A stretch of DNA of 64,000 bases, taken from positions 2,666,001-2,730,000 of the forward strand of contig NZ_CP031194.1 in the NCBI RefSeq assembly GCF_003344965.1. The letters are read 5' to 3'. Of the stretch, positions 61,263 to 64,000 are shown piece after piece. A program made the position numbers and the translations under genes. How positions within the stretch are numbered: the stretch's first letter is position 1; the number at the start of each line of letters is the position of its first letter. Origin of the DNA: Streptomyces paludis (GTDB taxonomy: Bacteria; Actinomycetota; Actinomycetes; Streptomycetales; Streptomycetaceae). Under the pieces are notes generated by a model that saw nothing but the letters and a program-made list of their open reading frames with translations, was not told the DNA's origin and did not search any database.

Positions 61263-61697
61263 CGCCTTCCGGGCACCACAACGCAACGGTGACCAGCGGG
61301 GCTTGAGTCGCAACCAACAGCGGACGGTCGGCCGCTGAGCCGGTGTCGGACCGCCCCATTCCTCTGCTGCGCAGCCCCGCAGGGCCCACCCGCCTGCCGG
61401 CCCCTGAGCCGAGTGGCAGAACAGCGGACCCCTTGGGCCCCCTCCCCCCGGCCGCCCCCCCTCTCCCGTACACGCGCCGGAAGGGGAGGTGTCAAGGGCG
61501 GAGCGCAGCGCAGTCGGCGCAGCCGACGCGACGAAGGAGCGCCCTTTACACCTCCCCTGGAGGCGCGACACTGGCAGGAGGAGGGGCGGCCCGGCAGGCA
61601 CCTGGCGTTCAGCTTCTCGCTCCCGTACACCCCGGTTACCTCTCGGTACTGACCCGCACCCGACAACCCCAGCGGGGCATGAGTCTCAACCAACCGG
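61263..61697 (-). repeat. inverted copies of M1 and M3
   Basis: 61275-61450 is the reverse complement of M1 at 60690-60850 with scattered changes, giving a long inverted repeat with a ~420-bp centre. 61435-61697 is the reverse complement of M3 at 51850-52112, including the palindrome with GGGGAGGTGTCAAGGGCG. Gene-free; together with 60690-61262 it explains the 1.08-kb gap. Confidence 0.8.
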
Positions 61698-61708
61698 CGG
61701 CCCCACCC

Positions 61709-61918
61709 TCACTGCCGCACGCCACCGACGAACGCGGCCCACGCCGTGGCCGAGACCACGAGGGCCGGGCCGGTCTTGTGCTTGGAGTCGCGGACGCCGA
61801 CGTGACCGGCGCCGGCGAGGTCGGCGATCTCCAGGCAGTTGGTGCCGATCTCCTGGCTGTACGACGACTTGAACCAGGACTGTTCGGGGACTACTTCAGG
61901 GCCTGTGCGGTAACTCAT
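61709..61918 (-). CDS. DUF397 protein, second copy
   Basis: 69 aa: WFKSSYSQEIGTNCLEIADL, VGVRDSKHKTGPALVVSATA, WAAFVGGV. Follows its XRE partner by 3 bp, in the same arrangement as 12555-13597. Confidence 0.92.
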   Translation of the reverse strand: MSYRTGPEVVPEQSWFKSSYSQEIGTNCLEIADLAGAGHVGVRDSKHKTGPALVVSATAWAAFVGGVRQ

Positions 61919-61921
61919 ACG

Positions 61922-62785
61922 TCAGTTCTCTCGCGCTAGTCGTTCCAGGAAAGCGGCCGTCTCGCCCGGCGGGAGAGCAGCTGCCCGCAGGGCATCGAAT
62001 CTACGGGTGAAGGACCAGATCTCCACCTCCTTATCCGAGATGTTCGACCCCCAGGTCGCGTCAACCTGCGCGATGGCTGGCAGCGGAGCACCGAAGTCCA
62101 TCAAAGCGAAGTTGGAGCCGCTCCGGAACGTAGCTGTAGCCATCGGAAGGATCTGGACGGTCACATTGTCCGCGCGAATGAACTTGGCGATCTCTTCGTA
62201 CTGCTCAAGCATCACGTCCCTGCTGCCGACCACCCTCCTCAGCGAAGCCTCGTCCAGAATGACCCACAGCTCCAGCGGACTGCTCCTACGAGTCAGCAAG
62301 TCCTTGCGCTGCATCCGGATCTGAGTGTGGCGCTCCACAAACTCGGTTGTTGTCTCTTCGACGAACTTCGCAGCCAGGAACAGCTCACGCGCGTAACGCT
62401 CCGTCTGGAGCAGCCCGTACACCACGTTCGGCTGCCAGGCACGGACACTACGCGCGCCGCTCTCCAGCCCGATGAACATGCTCATACCGGACGGCATAAC
62501 GCTGCGATAGACGGACCACCAGCCCCGGTTGAGCGAGTCGCGGTGGATCTCCACCAGGAAGTCCACGTCCTCCTGGTCCTCAACCCCATAACGGTCCAGC
62601 AGGTCCTTCAAGTCCTGAACCTTCGGCAGACCGGTCAGCCCGTTCTCCGTGCGGTGCAGCTTGGACGGGGAGAACGTCAACCCGTCGACCGCCTGAGCAA
62701 GGGTGAAACCGGCCTTGTCCCGCAACTGCTTCAGTTCCCAGCCGAGTTGCATGCGCCGAACCGTTGGTCCTGTGGGTGCTGCCAC
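61922..62785 (-). CDS. XRE-family regulator with DUF5753 domain, second copy
   Basis: 287 aa. HTH: QLGWELKQLRDKAGFTLAQA, FSPSKLHRTENGLTGLPKV. DUF5753: WQPNVVYGLLQTERYARELF, VTVQILPMATATFRSGSNFA, EVEIWSFTRRFDALRAAAL. Pairs with the DUF397 gene just downstream; divergent from an anti-sigma-type ATPase. Confidence 0.92.
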   Translation of the reverse strand: MAAPTGPTVRRMQLGWELKQLRDKAGFTLAQAVDGLTFSPSKLHRTENGLTGLPKVQDLKDLLDRYGVEDQEDVDFLVEIHRDSLNRGWWSVYRSVMPSGMSMFIGLESGARSVRAWQPNVVYGLLQTERYARELFLAAKFVEETTTEFVERHTQIRMQRKDLLTRRSSPLELWVILDEASLRRVVGSRDVMLEQYEEIAKFIRADNVTVQILPMATATFRSGSNFALMDFGAPLPAIAQVDATWGSNISDKEVEIWSFTRRFDALRAAALPPGETAAFLERLAREN

Positions 62786-62977
62786 GAGTGTGCCTCCGTG
62801 GGGAGAGAGACTGCCGCGCCAAAGTGCTTGCCGCGAGTCTGGCAGTTCCTGTCCCTCACGTGGAGTGCGTAGCGCGCTCGATCACATATACCAATTCGCG
62901 CGAGATTCCCGCGCCAGCTTGCTCAGCAGGCACAACGCGTCCCAATCTGGCTGAGCGACCACCCCATCACCGTCGGT

Positions 62978-62987
62978 AGCGATCGCT
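62978..62987. promoter_or_regulatory. AGCGATCGCT palindrome in divergent promoter
   Basis: Perfect 10-bp palindrome 59 bp upstream of the ATPase start. It also lies inside a looser GGTA...TTACC symmetry. Candidate operator; the 261-bp gap 62786-63046 has no gene. Confidence 0.35.
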
Positions 62988-63046
62988 GAAGTTACCGCTT
63001 CTGGGTGATCCGCGCCCAAAACCCAGAAAAGCCGCTGGAGTTCCCC

Positions 63047-63556
63047 ATGCCCCTCCACCACCCGGCCGACCCCGCCCGCTCCAACCGCCCCCCGTTCATA
63101 CTGAGCGCGCTGGAGGCGCACGGCGCTCTCCCCTCCCCCACCGGGCGGCCCGCGTACACGCAGACGCTGCCCTGCGCGCCCGAGTCGGCCCGCCGGGCGC
63201 GGCTGCTGGTGAGTGCCGCCTGTACGGCGTGGGAACTGGCCGGACTTGTGGACAGCGCGACGCTGATCGTGTCGGAGTTGCTGGCCAACTCCGTTGAGCA
63301 CAGCGGTAGTCGGCTGGTACGGGTGGTCGTGTCACACCCCGAGCACGGCCGCGTACGGGTAGCCGTGGCGGACAACTCCCGCACACAGCCCACCCCACGC
63401 ACCGCGCCCGACAACGCCGAGGACGGACGTGGCCTCGCCGTCGTCCAGGCCCTCGCGGACCGGTGGGGTACGGACGTCAGACGCTGGGGGAAGCTGGTGT
63501 GGGCCGAGTGCGCCACGGCCGAGCGCGCCACGAAGGACAAGGTCCGCGAGCCGTGA
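63047..63556 (+). CDS. anti-sigma-type ATP-binding protein, second copy
   Basis: 169 aa from MPLHHPADPARS (GGAG 8 nt upstream; a GTG at 63005 is an alternative). N box LIVSELLANSVEHSG, G1-like VAVADNSRTQP, G2 DNAEDGRGLAVVQALADRWG. Same orphan HATPase class as 13789 and likewise divergent from an XRE/DUF397 pair. The stop overlaps the next gene (GTGA). Confidence 0.86.
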   Translation: MPLHHPADPARSNRPPFILSALEAHGALPSPTGRPAYTQTLPCAPESARRARLLVSAACTAWELAGLVDSATLIVSELLANSVEHSGSRLVRVVVSHPEHGRVRVAVADNSRTQPTPRTAPDNAEDGRGLAVVQALADRWGTDVRRWGKLVWAECATAERATKDKVREP

Positions 63557-63762
63557 ACCACCCGCCGCCCGGCCCACCATCCCCGCCCCTGACCCGGCTC
63601 ACTCCCCGGCAACAGATGGCCATCGACTGCGCCCGCTGCACCCGCCGTCTCGGTATGGACGGTCGCGTACTGGGCGAAGTGCACCACCTCGGCCGGCTCT
63701 TCAGGCTCTGGGGCTGCGTGCCCGACTGCACAGGGCCTCTGCGGGCGAACGGTACGACATGA
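63553..63762 (+). CDS. 69-aa Cys-containing small protein
   Basis: GTG 63553 overlaps the ATPase stop. LTRLTPRQQMAIDCARCTRR, LGEVHHLGRLFRLWGCVPDC: CARC and CVPDC plus a His pair could bind a metal. Coupled on both sides. Confidence 0.6.
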   Translation: MNHPPPGPPSPPLTRLTPRQQMAIDCARCTRRLGMDGRVLGEVHHLGRLFRLWGCVPDCTGPLRANGTT

Positions 63763-63956
63763 TCAGCCGACGCCCACACCCACGCCGACGCCCGCACGCA
63801 CACCCCCGCCCGCACCCACGCCCCCGCCCACCCCACCGCAGCCTCCCCAACCGCCGCAGACTCCTGCTGGAGGCCGTGCTGACCAGCCTGACGACCGCCG
63901 TCCTCCTCATATCCCTGGCCTACGGCGTCACCGGCCGCAACGGCCCCGGCCGGTGA
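63759..63956 (+). CDS. 65-aa small membrane protein with Pro/His/Arg-rich start
   Basis: ATG 63759 overlaps the preceding stop (ATGA). Residues 4-30 are PHPRRRPHAHP-type repeats; then LLLEAVLTSLTTAVLLISLA forms one membrane helix, ending in GVTGRNGPGR. It parallels the 28-aa membrane peptide behind the first ATPase (14235). Confidence 0.55.
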   Translation: MISRRPHPRRRPHAHPRPHPRPRPPHRSLPNRRRLLLEAVLTSLTTAVLLISLAYGVTGRNGPGR

Positions 63957-64000
63957 CCGCACACGGCTCAGACACTGGACGACGCGGACGCCCGGCACCC

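Noticed and set aside
61143..61693. Frames within the right-hand repeats
   Set aside because: The same nucleotide repeats occur in several orientations and frames, so coding is not conserved.

Overview
The window looks like a Streptomyces chromosome. G+C and third-position G/C are very high, genes overlap by ATGA/GTGA tetranucleotides, and several actinomycete gene families are present: roadblock/LC7 proteins, XRE (DUF5753)-DUF397 pairs, an ECF sigma factor with a DGPF partner, and the tsaE-tsaB-rimI-tsaD / alr / nnrD / acpS / glmS block typical of streptomycetes.

Layout. 0-7 kb: the end of an HTH/TPR-type regulator, then a minus-strand histidine-utilisation operon hutU > M20 amidohydrolase > hutF-like > hutI. 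7-14.3 kb: a PLP decarboxylase divergent from hutU, an orphan set of roadblock proteins, small membrane proteins, a candidate small RNA, and a first XRE/DUF397 + divergent ATPase module. 14.3-21 kb: a two-component system beside a lipoprotein / adaptor / MacB-type export operon. 21-27.3 kb: an RpiR regulator overlapping a histidine-ammonia-lyase-like gene, divergent from an OpuC-type betaine ABC transporter. 27.3-30.6 kb: ECF42-type sigma factor with DGPF protein, and an SDR/TetR pair with two operators. 30.6-43.8 kb: core genes (tRNA t6A synthesis, alanine racemase, NAD(P)HX repair, acpS, glmS, coaA, a methyltransferase).

43.8-64 kb is accessory DNA. It holds a Fic protein, two kinase-like proteins, a broken IS21-type transposase, an HTH/HD cluster divergent from a small/232-aa/kinase/GNAT operon, and a compact phage-derived element at about 52.2-60.6 kb. 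That element has a large serine recombinase, major capsid protein, small terminase, two HNH proteins, a tRNA-like sequence, an HTH/TPR regulator and a run of coupled small ORFs, but no large terminase, portal or tail genes. Families of intergenic repeats lie around it, including a ~260-bp element present in inverted orientation on both sides. A second XRE/DUF397 + ATPase module follows at the right edge.

Two connections stand out. First, the motif TGAATAGATTG occurs in the hutU and lyase-like promoters (with a TGAATAG half-site facing the decarboxylase), which suggests that one regulator, plausibly the RpiR protein, joins the 1-8.5 kb and 21-27 kb regions. The lyase lacks the canonical Ala-Ser-Gly cofactor triad and sits beside a betaine-type importer, so it may act on a histidine betaine or another imidazole amine. 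Second, the phage-derived element looks like a capsid-encoding satellite or a heavily reduced prophage.
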